Under the pieces are notes generated by a model. It did no database searches, was not told where the DNA came from, and saw only the letters and a program-made list of their open reading frames with translations. DNA of 64,000 bases, taken from positions 11,134,001 through 11,198,000 of the forward strand of contig NC_084774.1 in assembly GCF_028858725.1 (NCBI RefSeq), written 5' to 3'. This DNA is from Colius striatus (lineage: Eukaryota; Chordata; Aves; Coliiformes; Coliidae). The position numbers and the translations under genes are program-made. How positions within the stretch are numbered: the stretch's first letter is position 1; each line of letters begins with the position of its first letter. Below are positions 12,301 to 24,480 of the stretch, one piece after another.

Positions 12301-15300
12301 GCATCCCACCAGCCACAGTCTAAACTCTGAACAGTACAGCAGAGGAATTGAACTCCAACAGGAACGCCACAGATCAAGGTTTCAATTCAGTCTAACACCA
12401 AGATGTGTTCAACAGTGCAATATATAGTTGAAGTTTTGGACTATAAAACCAAGCAGGTCAAGACTAAAAGGTCCTGATGTATTTATGCAGCTGCAGACAC
12501 AATTCACCTTTTGTGCACGTCCTGCCAGATTTACCCCAACCCCAGCAAGCCAAAGCCATGCAGCCTCCTGCACTTTCTGAATGGAGAGCTGCTGTAATCC
12601 ACTAAAAGTCTGTCTCATTAAATTATGTGCATAATAAGACATACTGAAGTAATCTAAAGGATCTGTCTAGACCAGCAAATTGCCAGTTGTAACTGTATTT
12701 TATTTAAAAATCAAGTTCAAGTAAGCTTGGTCTATTCTTGTCACTTATTGATCCTGAAAATTAAGGCATTGTCTTTGTGCACTGAATCAACACTGAATTT
12801 TTGAAGAGTATAACTGAAAGCAACGGCAAGCCACATTTGACACATTCTAATTGCTTGCTGCTCTCATGCAACTTGCTATTACAAGCCTTTAAGAATGTAA
12901 ATAATTACACCATCAAACATTCTTCTGCATTGTATTTGAGAAGAATTTGAGGACTGAGATAATGTATTCTCTCATTCCAAGCTCTACAGTGGTCTACCCC
13001 AGAAAAAAACTCAGCAATAAAAACCATAAAAGAGTTAATACAACACATAACCTGGACTTGTCTTGCAAGAGGAAACACATCAATTTCCCATATAGAATCA
13101 TTTCAGCTGGAAGAGACCTGTAAGACCAATGAGCCCAGCCTTTGTCCCTGCCCTATCAACCACTAGACCATTTCCCTCAGTGCAACATCCACCCAGCTCT
13201 GAAACCCCTGTAGGGACAGTGACTCCAGCACCTCCTTGGGTAGACCCTTCCAATGCCTGACAACCCTTTCAGGAAAGAAATTCCTCCTCAGAACCAGCCT
13301 GAACCTCCCCTGGCACAACCTGAGGCCAGATGAAGGTGTCCCTGTGAGAAGTTACATATTCAAACTCTGCAAAAACATACAAGATATCAAGCACTTCATG
13401 TTTAACACGTAGCCTTTGCACACCAGGTTTTGGGCAGTTCTTCCACAAAATGTAAGAGAATGACATTTTTCATTGTTTCCCAGAGAACAGACTAAACACC
13501 CATCACTTTCACACATCATATTAGGGTCAAATACAGACATTTGTTACATCTTGGTGACTCAGGTGACAAAACTGAGGCTGAGTGAAAGATTAGAAGAGAT
13601 GTCAACCCGCAAAGAGAAGTTCTAGTGATCAAGCAGCATGATGTAACATTTAATTCTTCAAGGACAAGTTACTTTCAGACCAAAGTTAATGAATCATCTG
13701 ATTAAAAATTCAGTGTGCTTGCACACAATTCTTGCTTTCAAACAACAACAGAAAAAAACAATCACCTGACTGGCACTACAAACAATGATTTAAAAATATA
13801 ACCTTATCAAAGCAAGAAAGCCTGATCAGTAAGTTTTCCAGCCAAGACTAACATAACAGCGAGGCTTTCCACCTTTGTTCTTGGTCAGCATGTGTGAAGT
13901 TCACACAGTAGAATTGACAAGGAGAAAGACCGAAAGAAATACCAGTTCTGATCATAAGACCTGTGATTAAGCAAGTACATACCATAGAAAGCAGTGATAG
14001 TATTAAAATTGATTAAAAGAAACCATCGAAGAGTGAGGTTTACCCTCCAGTCTGCTTGGTTTCCAGATCAACTGCATCTGCATGGATGTCAGCAAACAAA
14101 TCAACAGTGAAACAAACTGTTTGACTGTTTCTCAGTATTGCATCAACTCAACCCTTTCACTTCTGTAGTCCTCAGCTACTTGCAGGCACAGAGTTTCTTG
14201 TCTAATCCTCATTTTCTACCCTGAACTCCCGTCCTCTGTTTACAACATTATATTGGCACAGCTGAAGAGTGAGTTTTGGAAAGAAGAAAAGGCTTATTTG
14301 TTCCTGGACAGCACATGTCTCAGTGTTTCCTTTTGAGCTCTCCCTGATTTTTACAAGTTCATTAAGAGGTGCTGTTGGTTCAGGGGAGCAACATTAAGAA
14401 TCACTCCCCGTCTTATCCCAGATCGCCCTCAACTTTGTCCCATGGGCAAACATTTCTATGTCTTGACAGCTATTTTAAGAAAAGCTCTGTTGACAGTAAC
14501 TGAAAACCCAGGGGGTTACTTAAGGGGAAAAAGTCCCAGCTTGGAATTTCTTGCTTCCACGCTAGTTTAGCCAGTTCTCCTACTTCCATCCCACGACACA
14601 GTGCTTTACGTTTGGAAGTTACCCAAGTCACTACTTCCAGAGATTGCCCTGAGCTTTTTGAAGTCCCAGAGTGTACTGGTATAAAGTCTGTTAAGATGAC
14701 ATATATTTTTGCTTGTCCCCAAATGCCAACGTGAATGTGGAGTTACTGAACTTTCTGAAGGTTAAGTTGGAATGAACACAAAGATGTAGAAGAGAGGTAC
14801 AGTACTGTCAACCTACACTGCAGATCTGTGTCCCCTTTTTACTCCTCCTTTTCAAAGTCTTAAATGAAGGCTACGTATTTTAGTTGAGAAAACACACAGT
14901 GAACAAAAGCAATATCCATTTGCCTTCAGCATGCTTTGGCAGATACTTCTGAGGGGAAACACAAGGCTATGGCAGACATAAAAAAACCCCAGAAGGCGAC
15001 TTTGAACCCACATCCGAAATCTTGGCCTGCAAATGCTGCAGGGTAAAAACCACTTCCAAAAAGAGCCCTGAATCCAAACATACAGATAGGACAAACATGA
15101 TTAATCTCCAAACTCAGTAAATGGCAACATAATTTATACCTTTGTTACCATGCAGAAGTTCTGGTGGCATTTAAAAAAAGGGCTTTTTTCCTGCTATTTT
15201 TCTCATCTTGCTTGTCTCCCTTTCAGGAGCTCTGTAAGAGAAACATTGAGTGGGTAACTGAAGAAAAACAAAAAAACCAATCCGGACCCAAACTCAAATA

Positions 15301-16099
15301 AATCCTCACTGCTCTGTGCTTCAGCTGTGGCCAAAATGCCCCTTGAGGAGGCTTCGGTATCGCGCTGAAGCTGAGCTCAACTCATTCGTCTTGGGAACTG
15401 GGTGTCGCAGCCTCCTTTGCTAAACCACCCAGTTCCAAAAGAAATCAGGAACGCGAAGTAGAAATCAGAAAAATCGCTAGGCTAGGACGGCCAGAGCTGC
15501 ACCGGCCCGCGCTCTGCACAGCGATGTCCTTCAGTACGTCCCCTGCCCCCAGAGCCCCGCGGCTGGGACAGTGGTTCTGTTCTGCTCCGCAGCTCGGGGC
15601 ACCCGAGCTCCGCCGCCTCCGCTGCGGCATGGAAAGGGAACACCATTTCAGTCCAACACGCTCCTGACTCAGCTGCGCGCGCCTAGGACCCGCAGCGCCC
15701 TGAGACAACACGCGAGCAGGTCAAGGACCCCGCGTCCCCCGGAGAACGGAGCGCAGCGCGGGGGTGGCCGCGCTCCCCCGGCCCGGTGACCGCCCGCCAG
15801 CGCCCGTCCCGCTCCGCTCCCGCCCGCCCTCGGCCACACTGACAGAGCAACCCGCGGCGCCGTGGCGGCCCACCGGGGAGGGGACCCCCGCGCCCGGCTG
15901 GTCTGGGCCGCGCCGCGCCAGGCCCGGGCGGGGCTGGGGGAGGCGCTCCCGCCCTTCCCTCAGCGCGGCCGCCGCTGCGGCAGGTGGGGGCAGCCGAGCC
16001 CCCTGAGGCGAGCGGCGGGGCGGGGAGGGCAGAGCGGGGCAGGGCAGAGCGGGGCGGCGCGTCCGGCGGCGGGCCCGGGGCAGGCGCTGCCGCCATTAC
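3364..16099 (-). other. OSBPL2: OSBPL2 intron 1; no gene seen
   Basis: This 12.7 kb span lies between the non-coding exon 1 donor and the start-exon acceptor. It is AT-rich, and all open frames are short and without recognisable domains; the longest, 187 codons at 7856-8419, has no splice or family support. One CR1 fragment lies at 13094-13328. Nothing else could be assigned. Confidence 0.7.
13094..13328 (-). mobile_element. CR1-type LINE fragment (3' part, minus orientation)
   Basis: Read on the minus strand, the segment ends in an AGGTCTCTTCCAGCTGAAAT-like tail and ATTCT. It contains the diagnostic CR1 stretch in which a good-sized first exon of text reads as gaggccaggttggatgagg-type sequence; on the plus strand this is seen as CACCTCCTTGGGTAGACCC and AACCTCCCCTGGCACAACC. 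It is 5'-truncated, as almost all avian CR1 copies are, and has no coding capacity. It is embedded in OSBPL2 intron 1 in the same orientation as the gene. Confidence 0.75.
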
Positions 16100-16250
16100 C
16101 TGACACCGCGCTCCCGCGACGGCCCCACCGCAGCACCCCCCCGGCCCGGTACCGCTGACACCAAGGCGGAAGTGCGGCCCTCGCAGCGGCGGAGTGACGG
16201 GCCGACCAACCAATCGCAGAGCGCGGCCTCGCCCCGCTGTGGCCGAAGTG
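16100..16250 (-). other. OSBPL2: OSBPL2 non-coding exon 1 (5' UTR), 5' end approximate
   Basis: On the minus strand the sequence GGTGTCAG is followed by GTAATG, a good 5' splice site, placing the exon end at 16100. The upstream limit is a guess from promoter-like motifs: an ETS/GABP-type site (CGGAAGTG on the plus strand, 16167-16174), TGACG half sites near 16195 and 16249, and an inverted CCAAT box (16210-16214). The exon would be non-coding, because the start codon is in the next exon. RNA data would be needed to fix the start. Confidence 0.6.
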
Positions 16251-16371
16251 ACGAATCAGTTCTCCCACCCACCCTCTCGGAGGCGGGGAGAATGTTAATG
16301 AGGCGCCGAGCCCTCAGCCGCGGGCCGCACCACGGCCGGGCAGCCTATGGCCAATGGCGCGGCAGGGGGGC

Positions 16372-16411
16372 GGGGCTATGCAGATGAGGGCGGGGATATG
16401 CAGATGAGGGC
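16372..16411 (+). repeat. Tandem 20-bp duplication with octamer-like sites
   Basis: Two adjacent 20-bp units (16372-16391 and 16392-16411) differ at one base only. Each contains TATGCAGATGAGGGC, where ATGCAGAT differs from the octamer ATGCAAAT by one base and is followed by a GC-box-like run. They lie inside the CpG island on the side away from OSBPL2. A regulatory role is inferred only from position. Confidence 0.7.
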
Positions 16412-19400
16412 GGTCGCGGGAGCCCCGCCTCGCTGCGCGGCCTCACGGGCGGGAGCGGCGCGGCCCCTGCTGCGGACACCGCGGCTCCGGCTCCTGACAC
16501 CCAGCGGCCTGTTGGGCTTTGACAGCGGATTTCATCGTCAGCCGGCTGCGGAGCGGCAGCCTGGCTCGCCATAACCTCTGTAGGATACGCTGACCTCCTG
16601 ACTCGAAGGGTGGAAGCTATGGTGTTCCAATGTCACTCAGTAGCTTTGAAGGTTGGGTCGTTCTCTGAGCTCCGAGGCGCCGCTCCTGAGTTTCTTGGGG
16701 CGGATTCGAATGGGCTGAGTTCCTATCCGTGTGAGTTGTTTATCACACTGTACAGTTGTGAGGTGCTGGGCTTGTCAGCTGTAGGCTACGGCATGCAGCA
16801 TCGCTTCATTCCAGTGAGTTCAACACATCATCATCCTCCGTGTCCTCTCAGAACAGAGTTATCCTGGCAGGTGCCTTTATGTCTCTCAGCCTGGACTTAC
16901 ACTTGTTCACCCATGACAGTTCGCTTCCTAACAATCCTCTTCAGAGTGATTAGTGACCCAACAAAGCGTTTGAGACTGCTTGTCAGTGTTGGTGTAAGTA
17001 TCAAAGCTATGAGTCAGGAGTTTAAAATTAACTGGACTCATTTCTCCTGGACAACACCTGTTCTGTTCTGTTCTTTTGTTTACCCTCACTTCTGAGTCTG
17101 CAAGGTGTTTTCCTTCATCTGCACCCAGACTCCTTCCGTCATCAGAGACTTTAAGCTGTTTTCCACTGAAATATCTCCCTCCCTTTTCACACCTGGAAGC
17201 TGGGAATCAAAGGAAATCTCATTGCACCCAGCAACCACGACTTTAAAAGGAAAAAACTAAAAAGGACCATCAAGCATCCACAGAGTGAGGTGCTTCAGGA
17301 GATCGGCCACAGAGACAACAAGCACCATCCAGAGTGGCTAGAAACAGATCAATGTGGATGAAGTAAGAATTGTATGACAAAACGATCCATTGATCTAATT
17401 GCTGAGAGAGACCTCGTTGTCCTCAGAAATCATACAGGATGTCGGGAGGGTCCAGCACAGAGTGAACAAAAACCTTTTGGATATGATGAGCTGAGTAAGG
17501 AACAGTAGGGAGTGAAGGAGACAGATGAGTCTCAGAAGTGTTGATCCTCAAAGTTATCTTTTCCTACCATTGATGCACCTCGTGATGCAAAGCAAGTACA
17601 GGCATTAGTGTATTAAATCCGTGGCACAGAACTTGCTCATCAGAGGGGGACACATATGGGTTTTATTAAGTGCAAGGCCATTGGGGGAAATCCTCCCTAT
17701 GCCAGACCCCAACCACTGGAACAACTCACCCATGCAGCGACTGAGAGAGCACAGCTGGGCCAGGCAGGAGTGGACCTGTCCCAGTGGGGTGTCTTCCCCC
17801 ACCTGCATTTATATAAAGTATGTTCTCAGAGGTGCAGCAGCAAAAAATACTAAAAATACTACCAGTGTTTTGCTGCATTACTCTGTCCTGCCATCCCCAA
17901 ACACTTTACCTGGCACCTGTAGATCCTGGAGTATTACTCACCCCTAAATAAGCTGACTGCTGCTGGCTGTCAGCCACATGCTGACAATATACAAGACATG
18001 AATTAACAGTGATAAGGCTTCTTGCTCTGGCACAAAGACAAAGTTTTAAATAAAATCTCCAGTAAGAATTTCTCACACTTTTTGGGACTGGGGAATGCTT
18101 TGGGGTGAGCATGGCTGGCTCTGAGGATGTCTCTGGATCCAGTCTTGCTACACTCACATCTTGTTTCACTGCTACATTTGTGAGGCAAAGTTGCAAGGCA
18201 ACTGTTGTCAGACCCATCCTCAAGGAATACAAATCTTGGGGAGCACAGGATAATTTATATCATTACAGCTATGGTTTTAAGACTTTCTGGGTTTTCAGTA
18301 AGCCTCCATTCAGTAACCCATCCCTGGATTGCTCAACATCACAGGCTGGGCACTAAGCACAGGGATACTCCTGTTGCAGCTTGTAAGCAAAGGCCCACAA
18401 ACAGAGAGTAAATGTCAATTTCCATTCTTTTCTGAGTGCACAAGCCTTTGTCATAAGTAAGTGGCTGATCTGGAAGAGTTCTCTGAAAGGATAATGAAAA
18501 GAGAAATCCACTGATTAGATGGCCAAAGAACATTGTGTTTGTGTAGCTTTTGGAGCTCTTAATTGAAGACACGTGCACTCTGAGCCTGCCACAAAGGGCT
18601 TGGTGAAAACAAGGCTAATTGACAGTTCAGGGGCTACTCTCTAGCCATCTGAAACCACAAAAGCCCAAAACTGGAGCAGGAGAAGAATGTAGCTCTGCAT
18701 TTATCTCCCTCCTGTGTTGGCAATGAGGGCAGAGAGCAGTTACCTTTTAAAGGAGGTGGCATGGAAAATTTTTCCCTTGCTGGGAAAAGTTTTGCAACTT
18801 TAAAAGTAATTAAAATGGGCTTTTACAGTGGAAAGTATTGAGCAACTGTCTCAGGCATAGGTGTAACCATCAGCTCCACCGACAATAAACCCAGCTGTTG
18901 CTCTCCTGTGGAGCAATGCAATCTGCTTAGAAAACTAATTCAAGGAACCCTTGTTGCTGCAGCAGATTCACAACACATAAACTGTGACAGAGTAAGGAAG
19001 GGCAAAACAGGGAAACATGTTGAACCTGAGATCTAGGGGTCATGCTGGGAAATGGGACACATTGCAGCAAAAATACTCATCATCTTTCACCAGTTGTGTG
19101 TAGGCAGAGACAGATGGCTCTTCTCTCCCCCTCCCAGCAAGCCAGAGGCCAAAGGCAGCCGCTTCAGTCCCAGAGTGTGTGTGCAAGTGCTCACCTCTGC
19201 CGTGGGAAACTCTTTTCAGACCACTCTGTGCCAGGGAAAACCAAACCCACCCATTCACTGAGAGCTCTGGCACCTTCTACCTGATGTTGCACTGGCCCCA
19301 TGCTCACCAGCAGCACAAGATGCCTCCCCAGCCCCCGAGTGCTGCAAGAGGGAGTTTGGGAGATGCAGCGTTGTCCTTGTGTGCCAAATACTCTTGGAAA

Positions 19401-20556
19401 CACTCCCGCTCACGTTTACCAACAGCTTCACCTCAGAGGAATATGGGGCTTGTCCACACTTGAAAGCTAATTTTAATTAACATAGTGTGTGAATTAAAAC
19501 CACAGAAACAATCCAAAAATATCTCTGTGTAGATGAGCCCTGAGGTGTCAAAACAAATGATTAAAAGCACTGCCAGTAATTGCAAAAGCAATGGAGAAGG
19601 GAAACAAACGTGCTCAAGAGAGGAGGTTGAGCATTCCAGCACAGGCAGGGATAGGGCAGGGTTGGATATGCCATCAGCCACGAGGAGATGTGGATGTGGA
19701 AGCAGATATGGGGAAGGAGCAAACCTGGTAAGAAGATAAGCAGGATTGGATCCAGGAGCACAGCTCAGCTCTGGTTATTGCCCAGTGTGCAGAGTGGCTG
19801 TCGGACAGGAGCTCACCAGCCTGGGCAACTGCACTGGGTCCCTGTGGGTTTCACATCCTGTTCTCTGCAGCTTTGTTGTTAAATATGAATAGTGATTAGT
19901 ATAAGATGGCACACCCCTGTCACACCATGCTGGAGGCTGTGCAAACAGGGAATAGAAAGGAACTTCTTGCCTTCAAAGAACTTCAAATGGCAAGCTCCTG
20001 CTCTTCCCAAGCAAGAGGAGCCTGTGTCCAGGCAGGAGTGAGCCAGACACCACTTTGCAAAATGGGAAACATCCAAATCTTCCACAATCTGAAGGATAAA
20101 GATTTCCTCCTCTAGTTTGTCTTATCTCAAAAGACAGATAGTTTGAATTCTGTTAATGGTGATAATGAAATTTGAGTTGCTGGCACTGAGAATGGGAAGA
20201 TATTGTGAAAGAGCTAGTGTCACACAAATTTATTTCATCTAGAAAGGCATTAAAAAAGCAGACACTGGTAGCACTGATAAGGCTTCAGTGAAAAAAACCC
20301 CACAGGAATGCTGAAACCACATGAATTTTAACCAGAATCTTGAAGAAAAGCAATTCAAGAGAAAAAGGAATCTGTAAATAACGAGGAACATGGCAAAAGC
20401 TGAATAAGTAGAAATAGCCAGTCTGTTAAAAGGCTGAATAAGCATGTTCTTTGTAACAGCATGGAAAGGAAAAGACACAACAGCCTGTATCCTCCGCTTC
20501 AGTGATAATTTCCCTGGGAGCTGTACCCATTCAGCTCAGGGTCTGAGCTGCTTCTT

Positions 20557-20617
20557 TTCAATATAAAATAACACGTTTTAAGAGCCATTTCCCTTCAATA
20601 TAAAATAACATCTTTTA
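20557..20617 (+). repeat. Imperfect direct repeat, 37-bp period
   Basis: TTCAATATAAAATAACA occurs at 20557-20573 and again at 20594-20610. Each copy is followed by a similar short extension ending in TTTTA, giving 24-bp copies that differ at about two bases, offset by 37 bp. It looks like a local tandem duplication in AT-rich intergenic DNA with no evident function. Confidence 0.7.
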
Positions 20618-22248
20618 TATCTCTATGGTCAAAGTTGAGAAAGCTTTAAAGCCCAATGCTGGGTCTACAAGGGGCTTTCTGCACGAAGCCAGAGAGCTGC
20701 TTAAACCCGTGCTTCCTCACCAAGTCTCTGTGTCACCCTCTGCCGAATCCCAAGTTCTTCTGGGTCTAGATATAACTTCTGGCACTGGAAACTCACACTC
20801 CTGGAGCTGAGTATAGATGAGCAAGAGGTTGTATTCATGATGAAAGTAGCTGGGCAGAAGTAAGTCACTTCCATATCCCATCTCACCCTCTCTGGGATGA
20901 AAGTCCATGGTTTTGTTGCACCACCGTAGCAGGGAAGATGGGTACAGATCAGCTTTAACTCACAGCTTAATTCCTCTCACATTTGAGGCATTGTAGGAGG
21001 ATACCAGAGCCCCCATGGAGCTCAACTTTTAGACCCCCACTCCCACTGGGTACCCAGGAGCTTTACCTGTCTCTGTTTCAGGAGCAGATCTGAAGATGCT
21101 CTGTTTTCCCAGTGCCCATGCATTGTCATGCTGCCACCAGTTGATCTGCCAACAATCAATGATGCTTTACACCCTAATAGAGATTTATTTGTCAAACCTG
21201 GCCACAGGAGCATCTTATTTAGAATTAATTACAGTGTCTGGGTTTAGCTACATGTACAGCAGCATGGCAAGTTCCCCTTGTACTCTCTGGACCAAGTTTC
21301 TGTCTGTGGATGGCAGTGCTTACATCAGAGATTAATCAAATGGCTTACAAGATGCTTTCTTTCTGGAAATTCAAGTCAATAGAAGCTAATTATACTTATT
21401 GATAGAAGATCAGAATTGACATGGGAGTAAAATTTAACCTGTGTGCTTCCTTGGCAACTTACCTCTGTCTCCAGGATCTCCTTGGCCATGACCGGCTGGG
21501 CAGGACGGGTGTGCACGAGGCAGTGCAAAGGGATGCTCCCCACAGAATAAGGAGGATTTTCCTTTGGATACTCCCCATGCCCAGTCAGAAAGTCAAACAG
21601 ATTTCTACTGCCCAGGCAATATGGAAGTGTTCTGGTGTGGGTAGATAAGTTTTCTTATGTTATTTACTGAATTAGATACTGTTAATTCAGTAGTGTGGTG
21701 CTTCTCCAAACCAGCTCCAGTTCCCTCTCTCCGTTTTGCTGGCTTTGTGGGTGACCAGACAGCAGAGGAATGTTTCCTGGGGCATGCACAGGTATCTTCC
21801 AGGTGTTCTGATGACATCCCTGCACTGTGCCCCCCAGCATGGAGAAGAGCCACTGGGGCTGGCAGAGGTCATGGCAGGAGGACAACTGCCCTCACACACA
21901 GGGTACCAGCTCCTCATGATGCAACACAGAACTCAGGCATCTACAGGCCCTGGGAACTGGCTCAGGCCAGTTCAGCCCTGCAGTACTGTGAAAAAGCTCT
22001 GGATTTTAACCTCACCATCTGGGGTTACCAGCAACACCTGCAAAAAGGAAATAAAAAGCAAGCCAAACCCCACTGGGTACAGCAGACTGAAAGCTTTGCT
22101 GCTACACTATAGACTGTTCCAGATCAATTCAGTACAGAGTTTTCTTTAGCTTTGTAAAATTAGCACCTTTGATCCAGCAAATATTTATATGCCCATATTG
22201 CTTGCTGGGACAGTCTCCTGTACTGAACGTAACAAAGTCCTGTTCACT

Positions 22249-22263
22249 GGTCCCTAGGCAACC
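22249..22263. promoter_or_regulatory. RFX X-box-like palindrome
   Basis: GGTCCCTAGGCAACC, read on the minus strand as GGTTGCCTAGGGACC, fits the RFX-family X-box (GTTGCC, short spacer, GGYAAC) with one half perfect and the other slightly degenerate. It lies in intergenic DNA 17 kb upstream of HRH3. Binding is a prediction only. Confidence 0.4.
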
Positions 22264-22428
22264 AGTAGAACAAACTAATTAGTACATATCCATCAAAAAT
22301 AAGATACAGGTTAATTTTGTGTCACTTCAGCATCTTGAAAATTAGCACCCACGCTTTCCCAAAATAAATGATACTAATTTATAGATTGGTTTTAAAAATA
22401 AGTGTAAAAAGGGCCTTGTTGTGAAATT

Positions 22429-22443
22429 ACACACACACACACA
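22429..22443. repeat. Short CA microsatellite
   Basis: A run of about seven AC dinucleotides in intergenic DNA. It is short and has no evident function. Confidence 0.8.
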
Positions 22444-24076
22444 TAAAAGAGTAATAAAGTAGATGGGCTATCTGAGCATAGAAAACCAAAAAATAATACA
22501 AGAAAATCAGATCCTGTCCCAGATGGAGCTGGAGAGTTTGGCTCTGGATCTGAAGTCTGTTATACAAGCAATCCCTGACAGGCAGACAAACTAATGTGCC
22601 TCCCTCATCAGCTTCTGTGGCAGCTACAGCTGACTCTATTTACTTTTAGCCCAGAGGAGGAACTGGGAGCAGAAGGAAAAAGAAAAACCAACCCTTCATT
22701 GATATTCACAATGATGTCTTACATGTCCAGCATTATTTTTGTCCAAGGGAGCTCTTTCAGAAAACAGGAGAAAACAAATGATTAAGCTGTTAATGACTGG
22801 CCATCAGAAGTGAAGCAAGGGCCCTGCTGTGGACGAATGGGCTGTATTACACTGGGTATGAAAGTACAGATCATTTTGATCTGTGTGTGTATATTTGGTA
22901 ACACAAAAGTCAGGTGGGCTCAGTTCTGGCATTTGAAAAAGCAAGTTTTTACCTTGACTAAGCTAAATGCCAAACTGATGTCTGTAGTGACGGAGGCAGA
23001 TTGGTTGAAGTTGCAGCTGGCAAGTAACAGTTCCCTCACCCTAATGGTGAAAGAAGGATAAAGTCCCTCCTTGTCCCCATTTCCACTCAAGATAAACAAT
23101 GTCCTGGACCCAAAGCACAACCTGCTGCAACTCAGGGAGCTGTGCTGAGGGCAGGGGTTTCACCAAGGGTGAAAATACAGCCACTGAGCTTCCTAACAGC
23201 AGAAATCCTCCCTCCCCAGGTGTCTGGCTGGCTGCGTTGGTGGCAGCAGCATTTCCCAAGCAGCGAGCACAAACACTCACATCCCCAACCATCGGGCCCA
23301 GGGCCATGGGCAGGCAGGAAGGAGCCCTGCCAGCTGGCTGCCTGCTGAGGGTTTCCAGCAGTGAGAAACCACTCTGCCAGCATTGCTGTCCAAGGGCCCT
23401 TTCACATTTCCATTGATTTGTCCCCACCAGGGCTGAGAACCCGTCTGGGAGGGGAGGAGGAGAATCCGCTTTACCTGGATACCTCAGCCACTCTGGATGC
23501 AAAGCACACTTGCATTTTACAAGCCTTGTCATTGGGAAGCAAATGTTGCAGCTACTTTCCCCTCTTTTACACGTAGGGAGGGTTTCTCCCTTGCTAACAG
23601 AACTCAATTTTGGCTCCAAGCGTGGCATTTACACTGGTGTGAATAATGTCCAAGAAGTCACAGCTCACAGGAAACCTCTAATGGACCAAGATGTGATTCA
23701 TTAGCAGGCTTGCACTGTCTGAACTAAAACAGCATCACAGAAAAGAAATACAAACCTCTGAAACCCTCAGGCTGTCTGGCAAGCAAATGCCCCAGTCACC
23801 CTGATGTGCTGATGGGGAAGGATGGGACTTCTGGCAGGCTGCTGTGGTGCTGGAGCTGCTGCAGCCTCTCAGCTGCAGAGCTGGGCTCTGCCGATGATGC
23901 AGCTCAAACAGATCCAGCTGAACCATCCTCCCTCAATGCCTGCCCAGGTGAAGTCACTTGTGTTTTGGCAGTGGGTTTGCACAGAGCACAAACAGCCTCT
24001 CTCAGGGTGTGTGGAGGCCGAGTGAATGAAGACTGGGGTGGGAGGGAATGGGATGAGGAAGGAAAAAGGAATTCTC

Positions 24077-24480
24077 ACAGAATGAGAATTGGAGAGTGGT
24101 TGGGGTTGGATGGACTTCTGAAGGTCATGCAGTCCAACCTCCCTGCAATGAGCAGGGCCATCTTCAAATAGATCAGTTTGCTCAGAGCCTCATCCAACCT
24201 GACCTTGAATGTTTCCAGGGATGAGGCATCTATCACCTCTCTGGGCAACTTGTGCCAGTGTTTCACCACCTTCATCATAAAAAATATTTCTTCCTTATGT
24301 CTAATGTGAATCTAGCCTCTTTTAGTTTAAAACCATTACCCCTTGCTCTGTCACTGCAGACCTTATTAAAAAGTCTGTCCCCATCTTTCTTATAAGCCTA
24401 CCTGAAGTATTGAAAGGCCACAGCACGGTGTCCTCAGAACCTGCTCTTCTCCAGACTGAACAACTCCAACTCCCAGTTGC
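24077..24480 (-). mobile_element. CR1-type LINE fragment (3' part, minus orientation)
   Basis: The plus strand shows the reverse complement of a CR1 3' region: GGGTTGGATGGACTTCTGAA at the tail side, then GTCCAACCTCCCTG, TCCAACCTGACCTTGAATG, CACCTCTCTGGGCAACTTG and TTCTTCCTTATGTCTAATG. These are hallmark pieces of the CR1 3' end. The copy is diverged and 5'-truncated and encodes nothing. It belongs to an older-looking subfamily than the copies near 48.6 kb and 60.7 kb. Confidence 0.85.

Larger units (their letters stand above)
1..16250 (-). other. OSBPL2: OSBPL2 gene, 5' part (exon 1, intron 1, start exon, part of intron 2)
   Basis: This is the 5' portion of oxysterol-binding protein-like 2 (ORP2), a cytosolic lipid-transfer protein that binds sterols and phosphoinositides at membrane contacts and lipid droplets. 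The sequence shows a CpG-island first exon ending at a good donor (GTAATG, 16094-16099). It also shows a short exon at 3310-3363 whose reading starts MNSEEEFYDAVTG, close to the start of mammalian OSBPL2 (MNGEEEFFDAVTG). The lipid-binding ORD domain and all later exons would lie left of position 1. Gene order next to HRH3, MTG2 and SS18L1 supports the assignment. The identity rests on only 13 residues plus synteny, so it is strong but not absolute. The transcription start is inferred from the CpG island only. Confidence 0.85.
15480..16560. promoter_or_regulatory. CpG island, OSBPL2 promoter (possibly bidirectional)
   Basis: A block of about 1.1 kb is very GC-rich and dense in CpG, in sharp contrast to the AT-rich flanks. 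It contains several GC boxes (GGGCGG), CCAAT motifs at 16210-16214 and near 16350, an ETS-type CGGAAGTG and TGACG half sites. No TATA box was seen. These are typical of a housekeeping promoter. The island extends well to the right of the OSBPL2 exon, so divergent transcription towards 16600 is possible but not shown. Confidence 0.85.

Noticed and set aside
23041-23628. 195-codon minus-strand frame
   Set aside because: Overlaps other frames on both strands, no motif or start context; expected by chance in a GC-richer intergenic patch.
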